Shown one piece after another: positions 7,990 through 16,667 of a DNA stretch of 64,000 nucleotides (position 1 is the stretch's first letter; every line of letters starts with the position of its first letter). Below the pieces are notes generated by a model, which did not search any database, had not been told where the DNA came from, and saw only the letters and a list, made by a program, of their open reading frames with translations. Made by a program: the position numbers and the translations under genes. The DNA comes from Sphingobacterium sp. (lineage in GTDB: Bacteria; Bacteroidota; Bacteroidia; Sphingobacteriales; Sphingobacteriaceae). The stretch spans positions 1 to 64,000 of the forward strand of contig JAQZAZ010000007.1 in the NCBI GenBank assembly GCA_029239355.1. The letters are read 5' to 3'.

Positions 7990-9474
7990 TTATAATTTAT
8001 GATATAATTCAATGGCTTCTTTGGCGACAATTTTTCCCGATAGAATAGAGGGCGGCACGCCTGGTCCAGGCACAGTCAGCTGCCCCGTATAAAAAAGATT
8101 TTGAACGGATTTGTTTCTAATTTTCGGTTTCAATACAGCGGTCTGTTTCAAGGTATTTGCAAGCCCATAGGCATTTCCACCATAAGCATTATAATCCTGT
8201 ACAAAATCACTGACACAATAGCTCCGTTTATATAAAATCTGCTGATAGAGATTTTTTGCTCCAGTTTGTTTTTCGAGGCGCTCGAGCATATGTATCAGAT
8301 ACTCCTCACGTGTTTCTTCGTCATCCGAGATGCCGGTAGCCAATGGCATCAACAAAAAGAGGTTCTCCTGACCCGCAGGAGCAACATCCCTATCCGATTT
8401 GGATGGACAACAGGCATAGAAAAGTGGATTTTCCGGCCATTTTTTATCGGCATAAATGCAGTCAATATGATCATCCAGAGAATGCTCGAAGAAAAGCGTA
8501 TGATGCGTCAGGTTAGCTATGGATGATTTCAGTCCGAGGTAATAAATCAGGCTCGAAGGAGCAAATGTCCTATTTTTCCAATATGCTTCATCATAATTCC
8601 TAAACTTTTCTGGTAGCTGCGTTTCGATATGATGATAATCGGCCGAGGCAACCACGAGATCAAATTCCTGATTTTCGCCATTAATCCTGAGCGAACTGAT
8701 CTTTTTGTTGTCTACATTTATTGCATCGACATTATGGTTAAAATGGAATGTTACACCCTGCGCTTCAGCCACCTGCTGCATAGCCAATACCAACTGATAA
8801 AACCCACCTTTGGGGTAATGTGTTCCTAGTGCATAGCCGCCATAATTCATCAAGCTATATAATGCTGGGATATCTTTGGGAGAAGCCCCCAAAAATATAA
8901 CCGGGAATTCCATCAGCGTACGTAGCCTTTCGTCAGTAAAATATTTTGCGACATACGATCTAAAACTAGAAAGCAAATCCAATTTGAATGCGCTCCGTGC
9001 AATTTTGGGAGATATGAATTCGAACCAACTATGGCAAGGTTTATTGACAAAATCACGCATACCTACTTCGTATTTGAATTTTGCGGCTTCCATAAATTTT
9101 TCAAGTTGCGCCCCGGCCCCAGCTTCAATGCCTTCAAAGAGTTGCTTTAACTCTTCATACGACTCCGGAACACTGATCTTTCCAGAAGAAAAGATCATTT
9201 CAAACTGTGGATTGAGCGACACAAGTTCAAAAAAATCTGAACTATTGTAACCAAAATCCGAGAAAAAGGATTCTATAATATCGGGCATCCAGTACCAGCT
9301 GGGGCCCATATCGAATTTAAAGCCTTCTGGCGTAGAAAATTGTCGAGCGCGTCCGCCTGGCTGTCCGTGCTTCTCAAAAACATGAACAGCATACCCAGCG
9401 CGACCCAAATAGGCCGCAGCCGAAAGCCCCGAAAAACCTGCACCGATGACAGCTACTTTCTTCTTCATTTTCAT
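7990..9474 (-). CDS. crtI: Phytoene desaturase
   Basis: 494 residues. The N-terminus has the FAD dinucleotide-binding motif AVIGAGFSGLSAA (about 8-20) and FEKHGQPGGRA; the C-terminus has the CrtI signature FYTGQLTVPGPGVPPSILSGK. It introduces the double bonds converting phytoene to lycopene. It starts 6 bases after the marR stop, so the first enzyme gene follows directly on the regulator. A second ATG two codons in (KKKVAVIG) is equally possible. Confidence 0.95.
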   Translation of the reverse strand: MKMKKKVAVIGAGFSGLSAAAYLGRAGYAVHVFEKHGQPGGRARQFSTPEGFKFDMGPSWYWMPDIIESFFSDFGYNSSDFFELVSLNPQFEMIFSSGKISVPESYEELKQLFEGIEAGAGAQLEKFMEAAKFKYEVGMRDFVNKPCHSWFEFISPKIARSAFKLDLLSSFRSYVAKYFTDERLRTLMEFPVIFLGASPKDIPALYSLMNYGGYALGTHYPKGGFYQLVLAMQQVAEAQGVTFHFNHNVDAINVDNKKISSLRINGENQEFDLVVASADYHHIETQLPEKFRNYDEAYWKNRTFAPSSLIYYLGLKSSIANLTHHTLFFEHSLDDHIDCIYADKKWPENPLFYACCPSKSDRDVAPAGQENLFLLMPLATGISDDEETREEYLIHMLERLEKQTGAKNLYQQILYKRSYCVSDFVQDYNAYGGNAYGLANTLKQTAVLKPKIRNKSVQNLFYTGQLTVPGPGVPPSILSGKIVAKEAIELYHKL

Positions 9475-9480
9475 TTGAAT

Positions 9481-10122
9481 TTATATGTTGGCCTCATCCA
9501 ACAATTTGTTAGTCGCAATATTTTTATCATAAATTAACTGATGGAAATCCTTAAGTTTATTCAACAAATTTATCAATAGTATCTTTTCGTGATAAGCAAG
9601 ATCGCCAGAAACGAGTTGTGTAGCATGCCGTATTTTCTCCATTTGTTGATCCAATACCTTTGAACCGGCTGATGTCAGATGAATAACTTTGCTACGCTTA
9701 TCCATTTCAGAGTCATCCTGACTAATCCACCCTTGCTTGATCAAGCGGTTTATAATAGCCATACCGACTGGCTTTTCATGGATATTCCGTTTGATCAATT
9801 GCATCTTTGTCATCTCTCCAAATGATTTCAATGTAATCAAATAGATAAATTCCTCTTGTGTAGAAAATGCAGATCCCCAAATAGCAGCTTTTGAATAACT
9901 TTTTGCAAATCTGTTCATATGCACAATTAATGTACTTATCACACTCTCCGGACTACGCCCATTTTCTTTACCTTCCCATTCCGGTTCAGCAAACAAACCA
10001 CTTTGCTTGCTTACTACCCAGCGTTTAAACCCTTCGGTGTCATTACTATAACTACCATTCTTATTTTCATCTTCGAATAGCTCAATCAACGGCAGGATTT
10101 GTTGTAAAAGTTTATACTTCAT
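9481..10122 (-). CDS. MarR family regulator, first gene of the carotenoid operon
   Basis: 213 residues. The N-terminal about 60 residues are an extension with no motif; residues about 90-190 form the MarR winged helix: QEEFIYLITLKSFGEMTKMQLIKRN, GMAIINRLIKQGWISQ (recognition helix), DKRSKVIHLTSAGSKVL (wing). As the first gene of the marR-crtI-crtB-crtZ-crtY-idi unit with a 6-base gap it probably regulates its own operon. Two ACTAT/ATAGT palindromes lie just upstream. The ligand is unknown. Confidence 0.88.
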   Translation of the reverse strand: MKYKLLQQILPLIELFEDENKNGSYSNDTEGFKRWVVSKQSGLFAEPEWEGKENGRSPESVISTLIVHMNRFAKSYSKAAIWGSAFSTQEEFIYLITLKSFGEMTKMQLIKRNIHEKPVGMAIINRLIKQGWISQDDSEMDKRSKVIHLTSAGSKVLDQQMEKIRHATQLVSGDLAYHEKILLINLLNKLKDFHQLIYDKNIATNKLLDEANI

Positions 10123-10146
10123 AACACCATATTAGAACATAAATAT

Positions 10147-10157
10147 ACTATTATAGT
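10147..10157. promoter_or_regulatory. Candidate MarR operator 1 (ACTAT-T-ATAGT)
   Basis: A perfect 11-base palindrome 25-35 bases before the marR start. Together with the related site at 10230-10239 it is a reasonable candidate for autoregulation of the crt operon. AT-rich context means chance occurrence is possible. Confidence 0.4.
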
Positions 10158-10229
10158 TTTATTTATTTTCAATTTAAACAAAAATTGATATAAAAATACA
10201 CCAAACAATTTATTTTAGCGGCTGTTTTA

Positions 10230-10239
10230 AACTATAGTT
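10230..10239. promoter_or_regulatory. Candidate MarR operator 2 (AACTATAGTT)
   Basis: A perfect 10-base palindrome sharing the ACTAT/ATAGT half-sites of the site at 10147-10157, about 110 bases before the marR start. Support is the shared half-site only. Confidence 0.35.
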
Positions 10240-10796
10240 AGGATGTTTACAGCTAGATTTTTCCAATATATTCTGTTGTTTTAATTCGATATTGAGAGGG
10301 GGAACAATTAAAATAACTTGAAGCTAATGTGGTTTTAAATTAGCTGACGACAGTTCAAAGTTTCCTCGTTGCATAGCGTATGCATTCACAGAACATGAAA
10401 AGCCTTTGCCCATTGATAGCTTATATAGCGGCTTGGAAAAAAGGTTAAGTTATAAATGCTTTATTAAACGCGTAGGACGTCTCCGCCGTCAATAGAATAC
10501 CGCCGTTATCCTTTTCATCCTCAACTTATGTAATTATTAAATTTTGAGATAAAAACAATATCTTAGTAATGGAAATGGCCAGAAAATATAAAGGATTACA
10601 ACCTTTAGGATATTTATATCCTATCATCCTTGGACTTTCAAAGGAAAGTATTCTATTATCAATTTCGTAAACCGTTTGAGCTATATGATTGATATTAATA
10701 GTAGATACTATTTTTACGATACAAAAGGAGATAAACACATTAGAATAGCTTCGGCAGGAAAAATTAATAACGTATAAGTCATCAGCAAAAATTAAC

Positions 10797-11042
10797 ATGA
10801 AAAAAAGTTCCATAACTGAATACACAAATGAAGAGCTTATCAGCAACGAAAAGAAGATCAAAAGTGTGACCATAATGCTTAGCGTCTTCATCCTTATGTT
10901 ATTTATAATCAACATAATTTTAACAATCAAACGAGGGTTCAGCGCTTTGAACGTAATTCCAATTGCCCTACTCCCTATTTTAATTCTAAATATTAATAAT
11001 TGGAATGAATTAAAAAAAGAGAAGGTAAATCGAAATTTATAA
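10797..11042 (+). CDS. Small two-helix membrane protein
   Basis: 81 residues: a charged N-terminus (SITEYTNEELISNEKKIK), two membrane helices (about 24-43 and 48-66, the second rich in Ile/Leu/Pro) and a basic C-terminus. The order TNEELISNEKKIKSVT...LTIKRGFSALNVIPIALLPI is one I recognise from short Bacteroidota proteins sometimes labelled redox-active disulfide protein 2; there is no Cys here, so that label says nothing about function. Stands alone. The competing minus-strand frame has no protein-like features. Confidence 0.6.
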   Translation: MKKSSITEYTNEELISNEKKIKSVTIMLSVFILMLFIINIILTIKRGFSALNVIPIALLPILILNINNWNELKKEKVNRNL

Positions 11043-11201
11043 AATAAAATAGTATTCTGAGCCTACCCAACCCGAAAACATTGCACAGCTGCTGTATGGA
11101 CAGCAACTGATGATAAACAAAAATTGCATTATAATGCTAATGATCCACTTAGATAGTATTAAAATGTCAGTGGAATCCGGGGGGAACTATCTAATGCAAG
11201 A

Positions 11202-11236
11202 AGCGCAACTTTGAATATTAAATTCGCAGTTGCGCT
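11202..11236 (-). terminator. Terminator-like hairpin ending the SusCD locus
   Basis: AGCGCAACT and AGTTGCGCT form a 9-base perfect stem, extended by an internal GAAT/ATTC pairing, about 30 bases after the stop of the DUF5077 gene. On the minus strand it is followed by TTCTTG. Confidence 0.6.
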
Positions 11237-11267
11237 GAATCGAACACTAAACTACCCTACCATTATA

Positions 11268-12644
11268 TCAATTCATAGGCAAATTATTTAGATCAATAAT
11301 CGGAGCTGTACCAGTAGCCGGTCTGGTGAAAACAGTGTTTTCGTTAACAAACTCGTTAAAAAAACCACCATTCTGCAAAAAGAATTTGCCATTTTCAACT
11401 CCTCCTTTATAGTCACCACGCTGATTATTGTCTCCGGCACCGTCGACACTGAACTTGCTAGAGGTTGATTCTATCCACGTACCAGTTGTAGTCCGAACCC
11501 AAAAATTTGAATAATATGCTTTCCGTCCTTTATACCCCATGGTGTTATTAAAGTTTTCAAGAAATGAATAGGCACCCTTTATATACGTAGAAATGGCCGG
11601 CCTTTTAAAGGTCGCAATATACTTCCATATGCCCAATTCGGGAGCATAAAACCAAGATGAATAAAGCGTATTACCCAATCCATCGGGTCGTATTCTCGTC
11701 AAAAACCTGTATGTAGTACCTGCCACCCAATTAAAGCTCCAATTGCTCTTTCCTCCGGTCCCCTCACCTCCAAAATCACTGACAACCACGTCAGTACCAC
11801 TGCTCACAGCGCTCGTTTTTCCGTCAGCTTCATTACTCGGATCCCATACCGAAAAGATAACTTTACGCTGAGTGGCTGAATTGACCTGGAAACCGAAATA
11901 TCCCTGGCCAAATCCATTAGCCATATAGTAACTTCCGATTTGATCCTGACCAGCAGGAACAGTGACTTCATTATACATCCATTCGTAAGAATAACCCGTT
12001 GGAAGACTAGGTGTCAAATGCACTGATGGTCCGCGACGCGAAAAGTAATAGCTTGCAGGTATATTAGCATACGTGAGGCCGGACGAAGTAGCCGTTCCAC
12101 CAATAAGGATATCGGTCATATTACCAATATATGTTGAAGTCTTGCTGATCCCCTGGAGATCCACCTTAATGTAACCAGGCGCAGTAATCTGAACTGCACC
12201 AGCATAATAATCTTTGGCTGGCGCTGCACCCATCATGGACACATCGAAGCTCTGCCCATTGACGGTCAAACGAACCACACTACTGCCCGTGGAAACATAG
12301 CCTTTTATACCCAAATGTAATGTCCCAGTCTGTGTTACCTTAAAATAAGTACTCACCACAGCCGAAAGACTGGTCCAATTGCGCAGACCGTAGTTTGAAG
12401 TATCAAAAATTTCTGCTCCTGTAGCCCCATTGGTCACAAACGAATTGCCCCCCATCGGAATGGCAATCGTCAGGTCGCTGATAGCTCCCTGCGTCACGTT
12501 TAAGCTCTTTGCAACTGATGTCTCGGCCGCAATACGTTCGTCAGAATGGTCTCTCTCACAGGAAAGAAATAAAAGACTTGTTAGATTTAAGATCAACAAT
12601 ACACTAGCGATGTATGTTATCTTTATTTTTTCAATGAATACCAT
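11268..12644 (-). CDS. DUF5077 / DUF3472 domain lipoprotein
   Basis: 458 residues. The leader ends LLFLSC with lipobox Cys29, so a lipoprotein. Residues about 55-185 fit DUF5077, a galactose-binding-like domain (AIPMGGNSFVTNG, TGTLHLGIKGY). Residues about 200-440 fit DUF3472 (RRGPSVHLTPSLPTGYSYEWMYNEVTVP, NGFGQGYFGFQVN, FSVWDPSNEADGK), thought to bind or act on glycans. Last gene of the unit, 14 bases after the GDPD-like gene. Probably a surface-exposed partner of the SusCD transporter (inference from context). Confidence 0.85.
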   Translation of the reverse strand: MVFIEKIKITYIASVLLILNLTSLLFLSCERDHSDERIAAETSVAKSLNVTQGAISDLTIAIPMGGNSFVTNGATGAEIFDTSNYGLRNWTSLSAVVSTYFKVTQTGTLHLGIKGYVSTGSSVVRLTVNGQSFDVSMMGAAPAKDYYAGAVQITAPGYIKVDLQGISKTSTYIGNMTDILIGGTATSSGLTYANIPASYYFSRRGPSVHLTPSLPTGYSYEWMYNEVTVPAGQDQIGSYYMANGFGQGYFGFQVNSATQRKVIFSVWDPSNEADGKTSAVSSGTDVVVSDFGGEGTGGKSNWSFNWVAGTTYRFLTRIRPDGLGNTLYSSWFYAPELGIWKYIATFKRPAISTYIKGAYSFLENFNNTMGYKGRKAYYSNFWVRTTTGTWIESTSSKFSVDGAGDNNQRGDYKGGVENGKFFLQNGGFFNEFVNENTVFTRPATGTAPIIDLNNLPMN

Positions 12645-12658
12645 AATAGACAGGGCCT

Positions 12659-13930
12659 TTATTGTTTTACTAACCTAAATTTTTGTGCATTTCCTGTATG
12701 AGCCGAATAGATCTGTATCTGCGTATCATCGGCAGTACTTGACCCATTGACATCCAAGTTTTTACCAGGAGCAGATGCAGGCTCCAGGTTATAGTTACCA
12801 CTACCCACATAACTGATCTTCCAACGCTGTGCCGAAGTATTGGCAAAAGTAGCGACCTGTACAGGCGTGCTATTTACAGATCCACCACCACGCACTTCCA
12901 ATACCTTGGTCGTATCAGCTGCGCTTTTTAATGCATAATATCCACTGCCAACACTTCTTAACTTCCAGACTTGATTAGATGTTGTGGGATAATTGTATGT
13001 CCATAATGTTACATCTTCACCATTGACCGGTGGATTGCCATTGACGTCAACAAGCTTGCTTGGTTCCTTTGTCAGCGCGGATACGATCTTATAATTGGCG
13101 CCATCCAGAATAATCGCCTGAGGCGAATAGAATGTAATCAATAAAATATCGAGGTGCGCATATCCGGCAAGTTTACTAGCGAGGTCAGTTTCCCCATAAT
13201 ACCGTGATAATGCCCAAGCATACATCTTGACACGTTCGCCATTCACAGTTTTGGTCGGGAAGTAGGATTTCATGGCATTATCGACAGAAGCGTCATAACT
13301 AATTCCATCCACGCCATAGGTATTGAGTTTACTGTACATGGCGTCCATTACAACCTGTTGCTGCGCAGGGGTCTTACCACTCAAGTCTGACCAATTGCAG
13401 TAATAACTTACCTTCCAGCCAAGCTGTTTGAAGCCCGTCAGATGTTGAGGATACATGCTCTCTATCAGTACTCTATTTTTGATGGAATACAGACTATCCA
13501 TTTTCTTTAGCGTCTTCAAAAACAATTGTTCATTTGCGGCGCTGTTCAAATCTTTACAATCCAGCCAAAGGGAAGTATACCCTGGAAGTTTCTGATTCAG
13601 ATTGGCAAAATATTGTTCCAGTGTCTGTCCTGTAGCTGTACCTGCTTCGTGCCCGATGAGACAGGTTGGCAGGCCGTTTTTATTGGCAACATAGATATCC
13701 ACTTCGAGACTATTGATGCCTTCATTGATAATTTCATCGACTTTAATCAGATCATTGACCCGATGTGCACTCACAAATGTCGGCCCCGCTAAAGTCGTAT
13801 TGATTTTGCCCATTTTTGTTGGCGCGGTTTCTTCCAGTTTTGTCACATCTTTCTGACAGCCCGAAAATAAGTAGGCCATGCAAGCAAACATACCGACTGC
13901 CTTACCAAACATTAACATTGTTTTTCTCAT
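12659..13930 (-). CDS. GDPD-like phosphodiesterase with C-terminal ricin-type lectin, lipoprotein
   Basis: 423 residues. Lipobox FSGC at Cys25. The catalytic half (about 50-290) has the glycerophosphodiester phosphodiesterase layout: HR at 56-57, E-x-D (SLEVDIY, Glu76/Asp78) and His94 in IGHE, on a TIM-barrel-like sequence. Residues about 300-423 are a beta-trefoil with QxW-like repeats (NQVWKLRS, AQRWKISY, AQKFRLV) of ricin type. Predicted to cleave a phosphodiester of a glycan or lipid head group bound by the lectin. A PI-PLC-like enzyme is the alternative, since both share this barrel. Confidence 0.8.
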   Translation of the reverse strand: MRKTMLMFGKAVGMFACMAYLFSGCQKDVTKLEETAPTKMGKINTTLAGPTFVSAHRVNDLIKVDEIINEGINSLEVDIYVANKNGLPTCLIGHEAGTATGQTLEQYFANLNQKLPGYTSLWLDCKDLNSAANEQLFLKTLKKMDSLYSIKNRVLIESMYPQHLTGFKQLGWKVSYYCNWSDLSGKTPAQQQVVMDAMYSKLNTYGVDGISYDASVDNAMKSYFPTKTVNGERVKMYAWALSRYYGETDLASKLAGYAHLDILLITFYSPQAIILDGANYKIVSALTKEPSKLVDVNGNPPVNGEDVTLWTYNYPTTSNQVWKLRSVGSGYYALKSAADTTKVLEVRGGGSVNSTPVQVATFANTSAQRWKISYVGSGNYNLEPASAPGKNLDVNGSSTADDTQIQIYSAHTGNAQKFRLVKQ

Positions 13931-13962
13931 AATTTTTGTGTTTAAATAGTAAGTTTATTCGT

Positions 13963-14844
13963 TTAAAATTCAATTTTTCTGGACGTCATCCGGCCTTTGC
14001 CATCGAGAGTCAGCTGATGTTGCCCCAGCTCCAAAATACCGTAGGCATTCTGATCGGCGGTTTCGATCATACCCTCCAGCGTGATTATCGGAATCCCTTT
14101 ATAGGTTGCAAAATTACCCGGATGATGATGACCTGAGATCACGGCCTTGACGGCCGGGTATTTCTCAATGAGCCCAAGTATCTCCCGGTTATTCAAGGCT
14201 TCGAGGCCATTCTCAGGATACAAAGGATGGTGCGTAAATACAATTACATTTTTAGATCTTGACTGCGCCTTGCGGAGCTGCTTTTCCATCCATTTGAACT
14301 GCTTTTCGCTTATGCCGCCATTCCAGGGCTGATCGTTGCTTCTTTTCGCAGCCTTTAGCCCTTCGTTGAGTTTTTTCCAGTCCCGACGCTGACCTGATCC
14401 CATTGTTGTGGCGTATTCGGCCAGCTCATTGGTATTGAGCAAGATAAATAGCCACTGTCCCTTTTCTATAGTATAATACGGGTTTGGCATGCGATAAGAC
14501 TTGTATAAGCTTGCCCCATCTTCAACGTCCACATAATCGTGATTTCCTAAAATAGCGTAGATTGGCCTTTTTAGCTTGTCGAGCCGCTGAAGCGGAGCTG
14601 CCAGATCTTTTGGTCCAACGTCCACCAAATCGCCGAGCATAACCGTAAAATCGACCTCATCCCTATTGATCGCGGCAACGGCCGAATCCAATTTAACAAG
14701 CGAGTTCCGGTAAAAGCGGCTTCCATGTGTATCTTTGTCCGCATATTGTGGATCGGCAATCAAACCGATTCTGACCAGCGATTGCCCCTGGCCCAAGCTA
14801 TACAAAAGTGTTAATAGCAACGATAAAAATACTTTTATTCCCAT
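13963..14844 (-). CDS. Secreted metallophosphoesterase (calcineurin-like)
   Basis: 293 residues with a signal peptide (residues 1-21, ending LGQGQS). All blocks of the binuclear metallophosphatase fold are present: D31-x-Q (ADPQYAD), GDLVD at 71-75, GNHD at 100-103, a late THHP and GHHH near residue 242. The ADPQYAD variant resembles the Mn-dependent ADP-ribose/CDP-alcohol diphosphatase group. Start overlaps the SusD stop by 10 bases, so it is co-translated in this locus. With the GDPD-like gene it suggests a phosphorylated substrate. Confidence 0.88.
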   Translation of the reverse strand: MGIKVFLSLLLTLLYSLGQGQSLVRIGLIADPQYADKDTHGSRFYRNSLVKLDSAVAAINRDEVDFTVMLGDLVDVGPKDLAAPLQRLDKLKRPIYAILGNHDYVDVEDGASLYKSYRMPNPYYTIEKGQWLFILLNTNELAEYATTMGSGQRRDWKKLNEGLKAAKRSNDQPWNGGISEKQFKWMEKQLRKAQSRSKNVIVFTHHPLYPENGLEALNNREILGLIEKYPAVKAVISGHHHPGNFATYKGIPIITLEGMIETADQNAYGILELGQHQLTLDGKGRMTSRKIEF

Positions 14845-16595
14845 CCTGGATTTTGTTTTAAGTTATTATTCAATGTGATTTCATTCAACGGAATACATTC
14901 CAGATAGTCGCGGTTTTCTTTAAAGCCATAGCCGTTAGGCAGCTGTGTCACAAAAGGATCCAGCAAACCATCTGCATCCACTTTGTAATTGATTTTCGTA
15001 CCGGTCCAGTCTGCTGCCGCAAATGGATATCCTTTGGGACGTTTTCCCTTCAGCAGTTTATGTGCGGCCCATCTGCGGATATCATCATAACGAAAACCTT
15101 CTGCGCCCAGTTCTACGGTACGCTCGCGACGTATTTCACGTAATTGATCCGACAAACTATAGCCATAATCAGCATACCGAGTATTATTCGGATCATTGCT
15201 GACAGCAAAATCGGGCATACCTGATCTTTTTCGCAGCAGGTTGATTGATTTAACGAAATCGACCGTTTCACCGAGTTCTGCCTTTGCCTCGGCATAGTTG
15301 AGTAGCGCCTCAGCATAACGAAAGACAATGGCGCCAGTTTCATCACTTGAGCTCCAGGAAACACCACCGCCGGCCAGAGCGGATTTCGGATCGTTGCCTT
15401 TCCGGATCTGAAAACCAGTATTATTTAATGCTTCACCGGATTTATCCAGGAATGGTTTTTTGAAGATGGCCTTACCAAAGGTATTATCCCACATCACAGC
15501 CCCCGGCGTCCAAATTGTCTGTGATAACCTTGGATCACAATCGTCTCTTATTTTTTCTAAAAATGCGTTGCCCTTCACTGTTTTCCCCAGGGTAAAATAA
15601 TCGTATGGCTGACCATTTCGGCCCAGGTAATGCTGTACCTGTTCAAAAGTCATGGCTATACCCGCTGTGCGATCCGACACATAGATCTGAAAAGAGTGTG
15701 CCAGGTCACGGTTGATAGAATAGGCTTTCCAAAGGATAACCTCTTTATTGGCAAGCTGGTCTTTGAGGGAAAATAGTTTACAATAATCGTTTTCGGGATC
15801 ATTATTGCTATACAAAGACATCCCATATTTCGCGTCCATCAAGGCTTCGGCAGCAGCAACTGCCTGACGAAAATATTTGTTCGGATCAGCCCCAGCAGTA
15901 CCAAATACGGTACCCTTATGATATTTCTGCCAGCTGCCCTCGAATAGGGCTACCCTTGATTTAAAGAGCAGAGCTGCCTGTTTGGAAAGTCTATTGTTCT
16001 TCCCTTTTACAGTGGCAACTGGTTCAAGATATTCGATCGCTTTATCCAGGTGCGCCAAAATCGAGTCGACGACTGATGTGCGGGGATCGCGTGCTTTGAA
16101 AAGTTCTTCGGAGTCCATTTCCAACGGGCCTGTGAACCAAGGAACATCACCATAGAGCCTGACCTTTTCATAGTAAAACCAAGCCTTAAAGAAATGGGCC
16201 TCCCCTAAAAACTGCCTATATTTCTCAAAAGGATCTTGGCATTTACTATAGTTTTTAAAAAAAATATTGACACTCCGGATATTCGCCCATGTCCAGTTTC
16301 CGCCCGATGAAATCGGTGATTCAGTACCATTCCAGACCGTGCTCGGCGAACTGGATATCTGAACGTCGGATCCACGGGAGCCATCCCAGCCGATCACACC
16401 GAGAAAACCTACCGTATTAAAAGCTGGGAATACCGTATAGAATTGAACCGTATAATTCTCAAGATCTTTAGCCGTTTTCCAGTAGATCTCATTATCAATC
16501 TCTGTCAATGGTGGTCTGTCCAAAAAATCTTCGGAGCAGGAACTGCCCAACAGTAAAATAACTGTCGTATATAATAAGGTTATGATTTTTTTCAT
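14835..16595 (-). CDS. SusD/RagB family nutrient-binding outer-membrane lipoprotein
   Basis: 586 residues. The leader ends LLLGSSC (Cys20), followed directly by SEDFLDRPPLTEI, the SusD N-terminus. Further family marks are EAHFFKAWFYYEKVRLYGDVPWF (TPR-like helix), AEALLNYAEAKAELGE and RTVELGAEGFRYDDIRRW near the C-terminus. It caps the SusC channel upstream and binds substrate at the cell surface. 72 bases after susC. Confidence 0.95.
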   Translation of the reverse strand: MKKIITLLYTTVILLLGSSCSEDFLDRPPLTEIDNEIYWKTAKDLENYTVQFYTVFPAFNTVGFLGVIGWDGSRGSDVQISSSPSTVWNGTESPISSGGNWTWANIRSVNIFFKNYSKCQDPFEKYRQFLGEAHFFKAWFYYEKVRLYGDVPWFTGPLEMDSEELFKARDPRTSVVDSILAHLDKAIEYLEPVATVKGKNNRLSKQAALLFKSRVALFEGSWQKYHKGTVFGTAGADPNKYFRQAVAAAEALMDAKYGMSLYSNNDPENDYCKLFSLKDQLANKEVILWKAYSINRDLAHSFQIYVSDRTAGIAMTFEQVQHYLGRNGQPYDYFTLGKTVKGNAFLEKIRDDCDPRLSQTIWTPGAVMWDNTFGKAIFKKPFLDKSGEALNNTGFQIRKGNDPKSALAGGGVSWSSSDETGAIVFRYAEALLNYAEAKAELGETVDFVKSINLLRKRSGMPDFAVSNDPNNTRYADYGYSLSDQLREIRRERTVELGAEGFRYDDIRRWAAHKLLKGKRPKGYPFAAADWTGTKINYKVDADGLLDPFVTQLPNGYGFKENRDYLECIPLNEITLNNNLKQNPGWE

Positions 16596-16667
16596 TATTT
16601 ATTGATTTCTTAATATAATTTTCCTCCGCTATTCAAGTAGCCATCTTTACATTCAAATCAAAAGGTG

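Larger units (their letters stand above)
10123..10796. other. Long intergenic region upstream of the crt operon
   Basis: 674 bases, very AT-rich near marR. Besides the two palindromes I see short plus-strand open stretches at about 10569-10670 and 10680-10780 (the latter ending TKGDKHIRIASAGKINNV) that may be remains of a broken gene, but no family is recognisable. No RNA gene is evident. Confidence 0.4.

Noticed and set aside
7985..8030. Longer start for phytoene synthase
   Set aside because: Would overlap crtI; the internal ATG gives the normal family N-terminus.
10526..10930. 134-codon minus-strand frame
   Set aside because: Runs across the small membrane-protein gene at 10797; its residue order (Ile/Ser/Phe-rich) looks like the complement of AT-rich DNA.
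11059..11215. Plus-strand open stretch reading PTQPENIAQLLYGQQL
   Set aside because: About 50 codons, no start near its beginning, overlaps the terminator hairpin, no family recognised.
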